Below the pieces are notes generated by a model. That model was not told the origin of the DNA and searched no databases. It saw nothing but the letters and a program-made list of their open reading frames with translations. From positions 372,001-436,000 of the forward strand of contig NZ_JOEE01000002.1 of assembly GCF_000720925.1 (NCBI RefSeq): a stretch of DNA of 64,000 nucleotides. Reading direction: 5' to 3'. The position numbers and the translations under genes were made by a program. Below are positions 8,402 through 17,402 of the stretch, in pieces. Positions within the stretch are counted from its first letter, which is position 1. Every line of letters starts with the position of its first letter. The DNA is from Phycicoccus jejuensis. Lineage in GTDB: Bacteria; Actinomycetota; Actinomycetes; Actinomycetales; Dermatophilaceae.

Positions 8402-11026
8402 ATGGACCCACGCCACCTCGCCCACGCCGACGCCGACCCCGACTTCTACGACGACGTGTGGCAGGTCCCGTGCGACGCCGCTGACGTCCTCGGGCCGGCG
8501 GTCGTCCCGGAGCGCGTCGAGGTGAGCGACCAGGGGCCGTGGCGGGTCTACCGCACCCCGTGCATCCTGCCCGACTCCGGCTGGAAGGTGCACGTGTCGT
8601 GCGTCCCGTCCCGGGCCGAGCACGTCGTGCCGCTCGTCGTCGCAGAGGCGCTCGCGGAGGACCTCACGTGCAAGCACCTGCGGACCCGGCGCCTCGTCGC
8701 GGCGACGCAGGCCAAGTACGCGGAGCCAGCCGGCGCGGGCAAGGTCGTCACGGTCTACCCCGTCGACGAGCCGTCGCTGGCGCGCATCGTCGCGCGCCTC
8801 ACGGTGCTGCTCGCCGGCGAGCCCGGCGCCCGCGTGCTCAGCGACGTCCCGGTCGACGGCGCCCCCGTCTCGGTGCGCTTCGGGGCCTTCCGGGGGGTCC
8901 GACACGTCGACGCGCAGGGGCGCTGGGGCATCGGGCGCGTGGGCGACGCCGGCACCGGGTCGGCAGCCGACGACCGGTCGCCGCACAGCGGCTGTCGAGC
9001 AGCGGCCGTCGTACCGGCTCTCGTCTCGGCCCTATGTGACGCCGCCTCCGCGCGCGACGGCGCCGCGGTCCTGCCGGTCGCCGACGTGCGGGTCGTGCAC
9101 CGCTCCAACGCCGGCGGGGTCTACACCGCCACGTGGGAGGACGGCCGTCGCGTCGTCCTCAAGGAGGCCCGCCGCCACACCGGCTTCGACCTCGCCGGTA
9201 GCGACGCCGTCACCCGCCTGCGCCACGAGCGGCGCGCGCTCCTGCGGCTCGCCGGCACCGGTGTGGTCCCCGAGGTCGTCGCGCACCACGTCGCCGGCGA
9301 CAGCGAGTTCCTCGTCATGGAGCACGTCGCCGGCCCGATCGTGACCTCCGGGATGGCGACCGGCCACCCCGCGGCCGTGCCCGGCGCCGACGCCGCCGCC
9401 TACCGGGCGTGGGTCGACGCCGTCGTCGCCCGTACCGCGGAGGCCCTGGCGGTGCTCCACGCGCACGGCGTCACCCACCGCGACGTCCATCCGGGCAACG
9501 TCATCGAGCGTGACGGGCGGGTTGTCCTCGTCGACCTCGAGTCCTCCTCGCTCGACGGTGTCGCGGTCGCCAAGGGCGTCGCCACCGCTCTCTCGAGCAC
9601 CGGGGACGACGTGACCCCGGCGGCCGACCTCGCGGCCCTCGCGCGGATGGGGGCGCTGCTCGTCAACCCCCAGTACGCCCTGACCGCCCGGCGCCCCGAG
9701 CTCGCGGAGGAGCTGACCCGGGTCGGCGAGGCCGACCTCGCGGGGACGGACGGGGTCGGCCACGGAGGAAGGGCCGTGGCCGAACCCGGGGCCCTACCCG
9801 CGCCGTGTCGACCGGCGTCGCCCTGCCCCGAGCGCCTCGTCGCCGGACTCCACGTCGCCGCCGACCCCGCCCGCCACGACCGGCTGCTGCCGTCCGACGT
9901 GGCGGGCTTCTCGGTCCCGGGGGGCGGCCTCGGCCTGCTCCACGGCGCCGGGGGCGTCCTCATCACGCTCGCCGCCACCGGCCGTCCCGTCCCGGCGGCC
10001 TGGCGCCGCTGGCTCGTCGAGCGCTCCCTCGCCGCCCCGTGGCTGGTGCCGGGACTGGCCGACGGCGCCGACGGCATCGCCCTGTGCCTGGCCCGGCTCG
10101 GCGAGCGCGAGGCCGCACGGACGCTCGTCGGCCGCTGGGCGGACCGCGAGAGCGCGAGCCCCTGGTGGTCGCGGGGCAGCGCCGGGCGGGCCCTCGCCCA
10201 CGCCGAGCTGGCCGGCCTGCTCGACGAGCCGGCCCTCGTCGCCTCGGCGCTCGGCCTGGCCGCCGACACCCTCGAGGCCGTCGAGGCCGATGTGCCACCG
10301 CCGGGAGCCCGGGCCGGGCTTCTCGACGGCTGGGCGGGCGTCGGCCTGGCCCTGCTGCGCGTCGCGGAGCTCGTCGACCGCCACGCCGGCGACGGGGTGT
10401 CGCCGCGGCTGCGGGCCGCGGCCGCTCTCGCGATGCGCCGCGAGTGCGCCGCAGTCCGGGCGCGCGCGGGGGCCTGGCTCGCGAGTGACGGTAACCGCGT
10501 CATGCCCTACCTCGGCACCGGGTCGGCCGCCCTCGGTCTGCTGGCGGCCGCCCTCGGTGGGCGCCACGAGCCCGGCATCCCTCCATCCGACTCGGCCCCG
10601 GACCCTGCGGCCGTCACGCCGGGGGAGGCCGTCACCGGCGTCGTGCGTGCCCTCGAGCTGCGCTCGGTCGCCGGGGCCGGCCTGCTCCACGGGCGCGCCG
10701 GCCTGCTCGCGACCCTCGCCGTCGTCGCCCCCGACCACCCGGGCGTCACGCTCCACCGCGAGCGGCTCGGCTGGTACACCGTGCCGGTCTCCGCCACCTC
10801 GCGACGCGAGCACCCCCTCGCGGGGGACGCGGACCTGCTGCTCGGCGAGCAGAACATCCGGTGCTCAGCGGATCTCGGATCAGGTTCTGCCGGAGCGGTT
10901 CTCGTCAGCGACGAGGACGTCGTGAGGATGGCGCGGACGGTCACGCAGGTGCTCGCGCTGCCCGAGGTCGCCCGGTCCGTCACGAGGGTCCCCACGGGGA
11001 TGACACCCGTCACGACGAGCCACTGA
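8402..11026 (+). CDS. lanKC: Class III lanthionine synthetase (LanKC)
   Basis: 874 residues in three parts. Residues 1 to about 210 are the phospho-Ser/Thr lyase region. The kinase region (about 225-440) has the VVLKEAR lysine (about 252), HRDVHPGN catalytic loop (about 359) and DLESS in place of DFG. The C-terminal part (about 490-870) is a LanC-like alpha-toroid with repeated GLLHGxxG elements. The enzyme phosphorylates and eliminates Ser/Thr, then adds Cys to form lanthionine or labionin. The zinc-binding Cys-Cys-His set of LanC and class IV LanL is missing (MPYLGTGSA and GAGLLHGRAG instead), which places it in class III. Its substrate should be the peptide encoded at 11121. Tandem operators precede the gene. 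Confidence 0.88.
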   Translation: MDPRHLAHADADPDFYDDVWQVPCDAADVLGPAVVPERVEVSDQGPWRVYRTPCILPDSGWKVHVSCVPSRAEHVVPLVVAEALAEDLTCKHLRTRRLVAATQAKYAEPAGAGKVVTVYPVDEPSLARIVARLTVLLAGEPGARVLSDVPVDGAPVSVRFGAFRGVRHVDAQGRWGIGRVGDAGTGSAADDRSPHSGCRAAAVVPALVSALCDAASARDGAAVLPVADVRVVHRSNAGGVYTATWEDGRRVVLKEARRHTGFDLAGSDAVTRLRHERRALLRLAGTGVVPEVVAHHVAGDSEFLVMEHVAGPIVTSGMATGHPAAVPGADAAAYRAWVDAVVARTAEALAVLHAHGVTHRDVHPGNVIERDGRVVLVDLESSSLDGVAVAKGVATALSSTGDDVTPAADLAALARMGALLVNPQYALTARRPELAEELTRVGEADLAGTDGVGHGGRAVAEPGALPAPCRPASPCPERLVAGLHVAADPARHDRLLPSDVAGFSVPGGGLGLLHGAGGVLITLAATGRPVPAAWRRWLVERSLAAPWLVPGLADGADGIALCLARLGEREAARTLVGRWADRESASPWWSRGSAGRALAHAELAGLLDEPALVASALGLAADTLEAVEADVPPPGARAGLLDGWAGVGLALLRVAELVDRHAGDGVSPRLRAAAALAMRRECAAVRARAGAWLASDGNRVMPYLGTGSAALGLLAAALGGRHEPGIPPSDSAPDPAAVTPGEAVTGVVRALELRSVAGAGLLHGRAGLLATLAVVAPDHPGVTLHRERLGWYTVPVSATSRREHPLAGDADLLLGEQNIRCSADLGSGSAGAVLVSDEDVVRMARTVTQVLALPEVARSVTRVPTGMTPVTTSH
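11001..11012. promoter_or_regulatory. TGAC-N4-GTCA operator before the lanthipeptide precursor gene
   Basis: TGACACCCGTCA lies within the last codons of the synthetase gene, 109 bp before the precursor ATG. It is followed 12 bp later by CACTGACGGCGGGT, almost the same string (CACTGACGGCCGGT) that follows the operators of the synthetase gene, which suggests a second promoter of the same design dedicated to the precursor. Confidence 0.65.
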
Positions 11027-11120
11027 CGGCGGGTACTACAGGGCCCCCGACGATCCGGGAAGAGTAGAGCCAGTCGGAGGGAGAGCCCACCGACACACCA
11101 CTGGGAGAGGACCACACACC

Positions 11121-11222
11121 ATGAGCGTCACCGAGATGCAGACCCTGGCCACCGAGGACGAGACCACCACCGGCGTCGTCGCCGACTGGCAGTTCAGCAC
11201 CATCTCCATCGTCTACTGCTGA
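11121..11222 (+). CDS. lanA: Class III lanthipeptide precursor, single labionin motif
   Basis: 33-residue peptide beginning MSVTEMQTLATEDE and ending in FSTISIVYC. The end contains S26-x2-S29-x3-C33, exactly the Ser-(Xxx)2-Ser-(Xxx)3-Cys motif that class III synthetases convert to labionin. The N-terminal part is acidic with a Met-Gln-x-Leu element, as in class III leaders. The Cys is the very last residue, as also required for avionin formation in lipolanthines, but no decarboxylase of the LanD type is seen here. GGGAGAGG provides the ribosome binding site. Processing would give a short core containing W23 and Y32; the cleavage site is unknown. A degenerate ATPase gene begins eight bases after the stop. 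Confidence 0.85.
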   Translation: MSVTEMQTLATEDETTTGVVADWQFSTISIVYC

Positions 11223-11230
11223 GCACGGAG

Positions 11231-11917
11231 ATGGACACGTCGACCCCCGTCCGCACGGGTCCGCGGGTCCGCCCGGAGCTCCCCGCCACCCGGGTCGTCG
11301 CCCTCCTGGTGAACGACCTCGACGTCGCCGGAGCCCCCGAGCGGGCCGCGGCGACCCTAGAGGGCACCCGTTTCGAGGTCGAGGCGGGGACCGTCACGGT
11401 CCTCACCCCCGCCCGCGCCGGGCGCACCGTCGTCCTCTGCCTCACCGGGCAGCTCGCCCGGGCGGGAGGGACCGTCGAGACCGGTGACGGCTCCTCCCGC
11501 CGCGACGTCGCCACGACGTCCTGGCAGCTGGTCGTCACCGACGACCCGGACCCTGCGGACGGCTCCACCGCGGCCGACCTGCTGGCGGTCGCCGGCCGCG
11601 GAGCCGTCCGAGCCGCCGCCCGGCTGGGACTCACCGCCGTTCTCGACCGCCCGGTCGCGGCCCTCGACCCCGCCGACCGCACGCTCCTCGGGGTCGCGCT
11701 GGCCCTGGCCGGCGGTCCCGACGTCGTCGCGCTCGACGAGCCCGCCGCCCGACTCGACTCCGACGGCCTGGGCCGTGTCCTCGACGCCGTCCGCGATCTC
11801 GTGGACGTCGACGGGCGCACGGTCGTCGTCGTCGAGGAGCTCGACCGGCTCCCGGCCACGACACACCCGCTCGTCGACGCCGTCGTCGAGCTCGGCCCGT
11901 TCCTCGACGCGCGGTGA
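11231..11917 (+). CDS. Degenerate ABC-ATPase-like protein without Walker A
   Basis: 228 residues that follow the layout of an ABC transporter ATPase but have lost key parts. The expected P-loop region reads VLTPARAGRTVVLCLTGQL, with no G-x4-GK-S/T. The signature region is LDPADRTLLGVALALAG instead of LSGGQ. Walker B is kept (PDVVALDEPAARLD), and the switch histidine is replaced (VVVVEELDRLPA). It therefore should not hydrolyse ATP. It lies eight bases after the lanthipeptide precursor, before the sensor kinase, and is probably co-transcribed with both. Possible roles are immunity, precursor delivery or a scaffold for the synthetase; all are inference. Confidence 0.65.
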   Translation: MDTSTPVRTGPRVRPELPATRVVALLVNDLDVAGAPERAAATLEGTRFEVEAGTVTVLTPARAGRTVVLCLTGQLARAGGTVETGDGSSRRDVATTSWQLVVTDDPDPADGSTAADLLAVAGRGAVRAAARLGLTAVLDRPVAALDPADRTLLGVALALAGGPDVVALDEPAARLDSDGLGRVLDAVRDLVDVDGRTVVVVEELDRLPATTHPLVDAVVELGPFLDAR

Positions 11918-11972
11918 CGCGGGGCGGCTGTTACGGTGCTGGCGTCGCAGGGAGGGCAGGAGTCGTGCGGGG

Positions 11973-13124
11973 ATGCCAGTGAAGAACCAGGGCAGTGATG
12001 CCCGGATCGCCCTCGTCGCGTCGTGGGCGGTCGTCATCGTCATCGTCGTGCAGGGCACCCTGTCCATGCTCACGCAGGTCGACGACGACCGCATGCCGCT
12101 CGAGCGCGTCGCCGCGGTCGTCGCCGGCCTCGCCGCCGCCGTGCTCTTCACCATGGTCCAGCTCCGCACGGTCCGCGACCGCCCGGTGCCGCCGTGGATG
12201 CCGTGGCTCGTCGTGCTCGCCGCGACCGCGTCGTTCGTCGCCGGCATCTGGCTCAACGCCTCGCTCGTGCTGGGGACGGCGATGCTCCTGCTCGGCGGCC
12301 GGCGACTCGCGGTCACCTGGGTCGGCTACGTCCTCCTCATCGGGGGCTTCATGCTCACCCAGGACGTCAACCCGTTCATCGCCGGGTTCCTCACGCTCGT
12401 CGCCGCCGCCATCGGGCTGCTGCTCTACGTGCTGACCCGCCTCGCCGTCACCGTCGGAGAGCTCGCCCGAGCGCGCGAGACCGTGGCCCGGCTCCGCGTC
12501 GACGAGGAGCGCCACCGCATCTCGCGTGACCTGCACGACATCCTCGGCCGCAGCCTCGTCGCCGTCGGCCTGCGCATCCAGACCGCGATCCGCCTGCTCG
12601 AGCGCGACCCGCAGCGCTGCGGCGAGCAGCTCGAGGAGGTCGCCCGGATGGTCAGCGAGGGACAGTCGCAGCTGCGCGGCCTGACCCGTGGCGAGACCGT
12701 CGTCGGCTTCGAGGACGAGCTCGCATCGGCACAGGACATCTTCGAGCGCCTCGGGATCCGCTGCACGACCGATGTCGACGCGGACGGTCCCGTGGGCGAG
12801 CTCGTCGACACCCTCGGCTCACGGGTGCTGCGCGAGTCCGTCACCAACCTCCTCAAGCACTCCCGGCCCACGTGGGTGGAGATCGGCCTGCGCGAGGAGG
12901 CGACGGCCAGCGTGCTCGTCATCCTCAACGACGGCGCCTCCGACACCGGGCGGGCCCGGGGAACCGGACTCGCGGACCTCGCCGCGCGGGCGTCCGCGCT
13001 CGGGGGCTCGCTCGAGGCAGGGCACCTGCCCGGCGGGCGGTTCCGGGCGATCTGCCGGATGCCCACCACCGACCCTTCCGACCTCGCGGCCGACCGGCCG
13101 ACACCCCTGGGAGCACGATCGTGA
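11973..13124 (+). CDS. NarL-type sensor histidine kinase
   Basis: 383 residues. Five or six hydrophobic helices occupy residues about 15-165 with very short loops and no extracellular sensor domain, a layout that often senses membrane or envelope perturbation. HisKA_3 follows, with the phospho-accepting His in ISRDLHDILGRSLV, then a HATPase domain with the N-box region LRESVTNLLKHSRPTWVE and the GTGLADLAARASALGG lid. It should phosphorylate the response regulator whose GTG overlaps its stop (GTGA). ATG at 11973 is chosen with GGAGGGCAGG upstream. It sits between the lanthipeptide precursor and the exporter genes, consistent with product sensing and autoregulation (inference). Confidence 0.88.
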   Translation: MPVKNQGSDARIALVASWAVVIVIVVQGTLSMLTQVDDDRMPLERVAAVVAGLAAAVLFTMVQLRTVRDRPVPPWMPWLVVLAATASFVAGIWLNASLVLGTAMLLLGGRRLAVTWVGYVLLIGGFMLTQDVNPFIAGFLTLVAAAIGLLLYVLTRLAVTVGELARARETVARLRVDEERHRISRDLHDILGRSLVAVGLRIQTAIRLLERDPQRCGEQLEEVARMVSEGQSQLRGLTRGETVVGFEDELASAQDIFERLGIRCTTDVDADGPVGELVDTLGSRVLRESVTNLLKHSRPTWVEIGLREEATASVLVILNDGASDTGRARGTGLADLAARASALGGSLEAGHLPGGRFRAICRMPTTDPSDLAADRPTPLGARS

Positions 13125-13759
13125 CCGACACCTACACCGCCCCCGACACCGTCGTCGACCCCGAGCGACTGCGGATCCTCATCGCGGAGGACGTCGACCT
13201 CGTCGCCGAGGCCTTCGAGGCCCTGCTGGACACGGAGCCGTCCTTCGAGGTCGTCGGGCGGGTCAGCCGCGGCGACGAGGTGGCGGCGGCCGTGCAGCGC
13301 CTGCAGCCCGACGTCGCGGTGCTCGACGTCGACATGCCCGGCGCCACCGGCATCGAGGCCGCCGCGCAGGTGACCGACTGCAAGGTGCTCCTGCTCACCG
13401 CCCTCGAGGGCCCGGGGCACATGCACAAGGCCCTGGCGGCGGGCGCCAACGGTTACATCCTCAAGTCGACGACGGGCAGCCGGCTCGTCGAGGCCATCCG
13501 CACCGTCGCCGCGGGCGGGACGGCCATCGACCCCGAGCTCGCCGCCGAGGCGCTGCGCAGCGGCCCGTGCCCGCTGACCGACCGCGAGATCGACATCCTC
13601 CGGCTCGTCGGCCGGGGGCGCAGCACCGAGGACATCGCGGGCGAGCTGTTCCTCTCGCGCGGGACCGTGCGCAACTACCTGAGCAACGCCATGGTCAAGC
13701 TCGACGCGCAGTCGCGCGCGGAGGCGTTCGCGAAGGCCGAGCGGCGCGGCTGGCTCTGA
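13121..13759 (+). CDS. NarL/LuxR-family response regulator
   Basis: 212 residues. The receiver domain (about 13-125) is complete: acidic pair in LIAEDVDL, phospho-acceptor Asp in AVLDVDMPG, Thr in LLLTALEG and Lys in GYILKST. The C-terminal HTH (about 148-212) reads LTDREIDILRLVGRG, then FLSRGTVRNYLSNAMVKL. It should be phosphorylated by the overlapping kinase. Its HTH strongly resembles that of the regulator at 25935 (both carry GTVRN, a following S-x-A-x2-KL and a terminal GWL), which predicts related DNA sites. The TGAC-N4-GTCA palindrome found before all RiPP operons, including 15 bp downstream of this gene, is the natural candidate. Confidence 0.9.
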   Translation: MTDTYTAPDTVVDPERLRILIAEDVDLVAEAFEALLDTEPSFEVVGRVSRGDEVAAAVQRLQPDVAVLDVDMPGATGIEAAAQVTDCKVLLLTALEGPGHMHKALAAGANGYILKSTTGSRLVEAIRTVAAGGTAIDPELAAEALRSGPCPLTDREIDILRLVGRGRSTEDIAGELFLSRGTVRNYLSNAMVKLDAQSRAEAFAKAERRGWL

Positions 13760-13773
13760 CGCGACGCACGTGC

Positions 13774-13785
13774 TGACATCGGTCA
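13774..13785. promoter_or_regulatory. TGAC-N4-GTCA operator before the ABC exporter
   Basis: TGACATCGGTCA, with a degenerate second copy (TGCAGCGTGTCA, 13795-13806) 21 bp further. It lies in the 144-bp gap between the response regulator and the exporter ATPase gene, indicating that the exporter is a member of the same regulon. Confidence 0.65.
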
Positions 13786-13903
13786 TCGGCCGGGTGCAGC
13801 GTGTCACCGCCCGGCTCCCGGCCCCTTGGCCCCCCGCGGCCCGCCTGCGTTGATGGGGTGACCCGCGGGGCACCCGGCCCCCGCACCGCCGAAGGGGAGC
13901 CCC

Positions 13904-14872
<969 letters not shown>

Positions 14873-14899
14873 CCCGCCCCCGAACCCCAGGAGAACCCG

Positions 14900-15655
14900 A
14901 TGCAGCTCCTCCGCGACGCGACCGTCGTCTTCCGCCGGCAGGTGCGCCTCAACCTCCGCAACCCCGCGTGGGTCCTGCTCGGCGTGGCGCAGCCGATCCT
15001 CTACCTCGTCCTGTTCGCACCCCTGCTCGGCCCGATCGCCACCCAGATCGGTGTGGAGAACGCCTACACGTTCTTCGTCCCCGGGCTCGTCGTGCAGATG
15101 GGCCTCTTCGGTGCCCTGTACGTCGGCTTCGGGCTGCTCGCCGAGTGGCGCGAGGGGGTCCTCGAGGCCGAACGCGTGTCTCCCGCCAGCCGCGGCGCGC
15201 TGCTGCTCGGCCGCCTCGGCCGCGACGTCCTCCAGCTCGGCATCCAGTGCCTCGTGCTGGTCGGGGCCGGTTACGCCTTCGGGATGGACGCGCCGTGGTC
15301 GGGCGCCCTCGCCGGGGTCGGGCTCGCACTGCTCCTCGGGGCCGCCGGGTCGGCGCTGTCCAACGCCGTCGCCCTGCGCACCCGCAGCGAGGAGATCATG
15401 GCGCCGCTCGTCAACGTCGTGACGATGCCGGTGCTCCTGCTCTCGGGCATCCTCCTGCCGATGACCCTCGGACCGGGCTGGCTGCGGTCCGTCAGCGACG
15501 TCATGCCGGTCCGCTATGTCGTGGACGCCGTCCGCAGCGCGTTCGCGGGAGACCTCGCCGTCCCCGCCGTCGGCATCGGCCTGGCTGTCACCGGCACGCT
15601 CCTCGTCCTCGGCCTGACCGCCGGCGTCCTCGCCTTCCGTCGTGAGGACACCTGA
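14900..15655 (+). CDS. ABC-2 type transporter permease
   Basis: 251 residues with about six transmembrane segments, the ABC-2 permease layout. The segment EVVREGVLEAERVSP-like region here reads WREGVLEAERVSPASRGALL, the conserved cytoplasmic coupling helix of DrrB-like proteins. LLSGILLPM lies in the re-entrant region. It pairs with the ATPase upstream to form the exporter of the lanthipeptide locus. No peptidase (C39) domain is fused to either subunit, so leader removal must be done by another protease. Confidence 0.85.
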   Translation: MQLLRDATVVFRRQVRLNLRNPAWVLLGVAQPILYLVLFAPLLGPIATQIGVENAYTFFVPGLVVQMGLFGALYVGFGLLAEWREGVLEAERVSPASRGALLLGRLGRDVLQLGIQCLVLVGAGYAFGMDAPWSGALAGVGLALLLGAAGSALSNAVALRTRSEEIMAPLVNVVTMPVLLLSGILLPMTLGPGWLRSVSDVMPVRYVVDAVRSAFAGDLAVPAVGIGLAVTGTLLVLGLTAGVLAFRREDT

Positions 15656-15728
15656 CCCAGCCCTCCACGCAGCACCCCACCGTCGAACACCCGGCCGGTC
15701 GTGACCTCGTCTCCGACCCGCCGGGTGT

Positions 15729-15740
15729 TGACGCGTGTCA
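15729..15740. promoter_or_regulatory. TGAC-N4-GTCA operator 1 before the multicopper oxidase operon
   Basis: TGACGCGTGTCA in the 226-bp gap upstream of the oxidase gene. Its start is 33 bp (three helical turns) from the next copy at 15762, so both would face the same side of the helix. Confidence 0.65.
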
Positions 15741-15761
15741 GCGTCCCGGCCCTGCGCGTGG

Positions 15762-15773
15762 TGACCGATGTCA
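15762..15773. promoter_or_regulatory. TGAC-N4-GTCA operator 2 before the multicopper oxidase operon
   Basis: TGACCGATGTCA, followed by a TGACGG element at 15786-15791 that matches the -35-like TGACGG downstream of the operators at 8319 and 11024. I could not find a convincing -10, so the promoter is not placed. Confidence 0.65.
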
Positions 15774-15881
15774 CCACCCGGGTGATGACGGGCCGCCATC
15801 CAGGCCCGAGACCTTCTCCCGCTGTCGCACACCGCATTCGATGGGTCCAGCACACATCCGCCCAGACCCCGGGGAGAGGTC

Positions 15882-17399
15882 ATGATCAACCGCCGCAGCG
15901 CCATCCGGCTCGCAGGAGCCGGCACCCTGTCCGCCGTCGCCGGCCAGCAGCTCGTCGCCCGGGCCGGCACCGCCGAGCTGCCGCAGGGCCTCGCCCTGGG
16001 CCGGGGTGGCCACGGGGCCCACACCGGCGCCGCGATGTCCACCGTCCGCCCCGACGACGCCGGCACCCGCCCGGACCTCGAGAAGTTCACGCTGCCGCTG
16101 CCCCTGCTGCGCACCGCGAAGCCGGTGACGACGCGCGGCGGCCAGGACGTCTACCTCAGCAGCATCCGCGAGGTGACCGCCGAGATCTTCCCCGGCCACC
16201 GCGTGCCGGTGTACGGCTACTTCGGCAGCTGGGTCCCGCCGGTGATCCGCGCCCGCTCCGGTCGCCGGACGGTCGTCATCCAGCGCAACGAGACGAAGGT
16301 GCCGGTGTCGGTGCACCTCCACGGTGGCGTCAACCGCGACGTGTTCGACGGCCAGATGTCGCGCCCGGTCACGCCCGGCGGCGTCTTCAGCTACGTGTAC
16401 GAGAACGACCAGCCTGCCGCCGCCCTGTGGCTGCACGACCACACGCACCACACCGACGCCGAGAACGTCTACCGGGGCATGTCGAGCCCGTACGTCGTGA
16501 CCAGCCCCGAGGAGGACGCGCTCGGCCTGCCCTCCGGCGAGTTCGAGGTGCCGCTCGTCCTGCGCGACGGAGACTTCGGCTCCGACGGCCGACTGGTCTT
16601 CACCATGGACGACACCGAGCACCGCTCGACCGTGCTCGTCAACGGCACACCCTGGCCGCGGATGGACGTCAAGAGGCGCAAGTACCGGTTCCGGGTCATC
16701 AACTCCTCGGCGATGCGCTTCTTCGTCCTCGGCCTCTCGGACGGCACCCCGATGACGCAGATCGGCAGCGACGCGAGCCTCCTCGAGGCGCCGGTCACCG
16801 CCCCGGTCGTCGTCGTCTCGCCCGGGGAGCGCGCCGACCTCGTCATCGACTTCTCGCAGTGGGCGCCCGGCACCGAGGTCGACGTCGTCAACTACATCGG
16901 CCCCGGCCCGATGGAGGACGTCGGCCAGGTGATGCGCTTCCGCGTCGGCGCGGACGCCCCCGACGACAGCGTCGTGCCCGAGCGGTTGACGACACTCCCG
17001 CCCGTCCCCGCCGCGACGGTCAAGCGGGCCTTCACCCTCGAGAGCAGCGAGCCGGGCGTCACCCCGATGTTCGGGTCGATCAACGGCCGCAGCTTCGACA
17101 TGGGCCGCGTCGACACCACCGTGCGCTTCGGGACGACGGAGGAGTGGACGGTGACGAACGCGAACCCGACCGTCCCGCACAACTTCCACTGCCACCTGGC
17201 GCACATGCGGGTCGTCGACCGCAGCACCGGACCGGCCGCCCCCAACGAGCTCGGGCTCAAGGACACCGTGCAGATCTTTCCCGGGGAGAGCATCCGCGTG
17301 CGGCTGACCTTCGACCGCTACCGCGGCGTCTACCCCTACCACTGCCACATGCTCGACCACGGCGCGATGGGCATGATGGCCCAGCTCAAGGTGGTGTGA
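15882..17399 (+). CDS. Tat-exported multicopper oxidase (phenoxazinone synthase/CotA-like)
   Basis: 505 residues. The start MINRRSAIRLAGAG is a twin-arginine signal followed by an Ala-rich segment, so the enzyme is probably exported folded. All copper sites are present: VHLHGG, LWLHDHTHH, HNFHCHLAHM and YHCHMLDHGAMGMM, which supply the trinuclear centre and the type 1 Cys-His-Met site. Laccase-like enzymes oxidise phenols with O2; phenoxazinone synthase of this family couples o-aminophenols. The three downstream genes make and activate 3-amino-4-hydroxybenzoate, an o-aminophenol, so I infer that this is its substrate, outside the membrane. It is the first gene of the operon, behind two regulon operators, with ribosome binding site GGGGAGAGG. 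Confidence 0.88.
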   Translation: MINRRSAIRLAGAGTLSAVAGQQLVARAGTAELPQGLALGRGGHGAHTGAAMSTVRPDDAGTRPDLEKFTLPLPLLRTAKPVTTRGGQDVYLSSIREVTAEIFPGHRVPVYGYFGSWVPPVIRARSGRRTVVIQRNETKVPVSVHLHGGVNRDVFDGQMSRPVTPGGVFSYVYENDQPAAALWLHDHTHHTDAENVYRGMSSPYVVTSPEEDALGLPSGEFEVPLVLRDGDFGSDGRLVFTMDDTEHRSTVLVNGTPWPRMDVKRRKYRFRVINSSAMRFFVLGLSDGTPMTQIGSDASLLEAPVTAPVVVVSPGERADLVIDFSQWAPGTEVDVVNYIGPGPMEDVGQVMRFRVGADAPDDSVVPERLTTLPPVPAATVKRAFTLESSEPGVTPMFGSINGRSFDMGRVDTTVRFGTTEEWTVTNANPTVPHNFHCHLAHMRVVDRSTGPAAPNELGLKDTVQIFPGESIRVRLTFDRYRGVYPYHCHMLDHGAMGMMAQLKVV

Positions 17400-17402
17400 C
17401 GG

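Noticed and set aside
8402-11026. Class IV (LanL) assignment of the lanthionine synthetase
   Set aside because: The cyclase part lacks the Cys-Cys-His zinc ligands that class IV enzymes retain.
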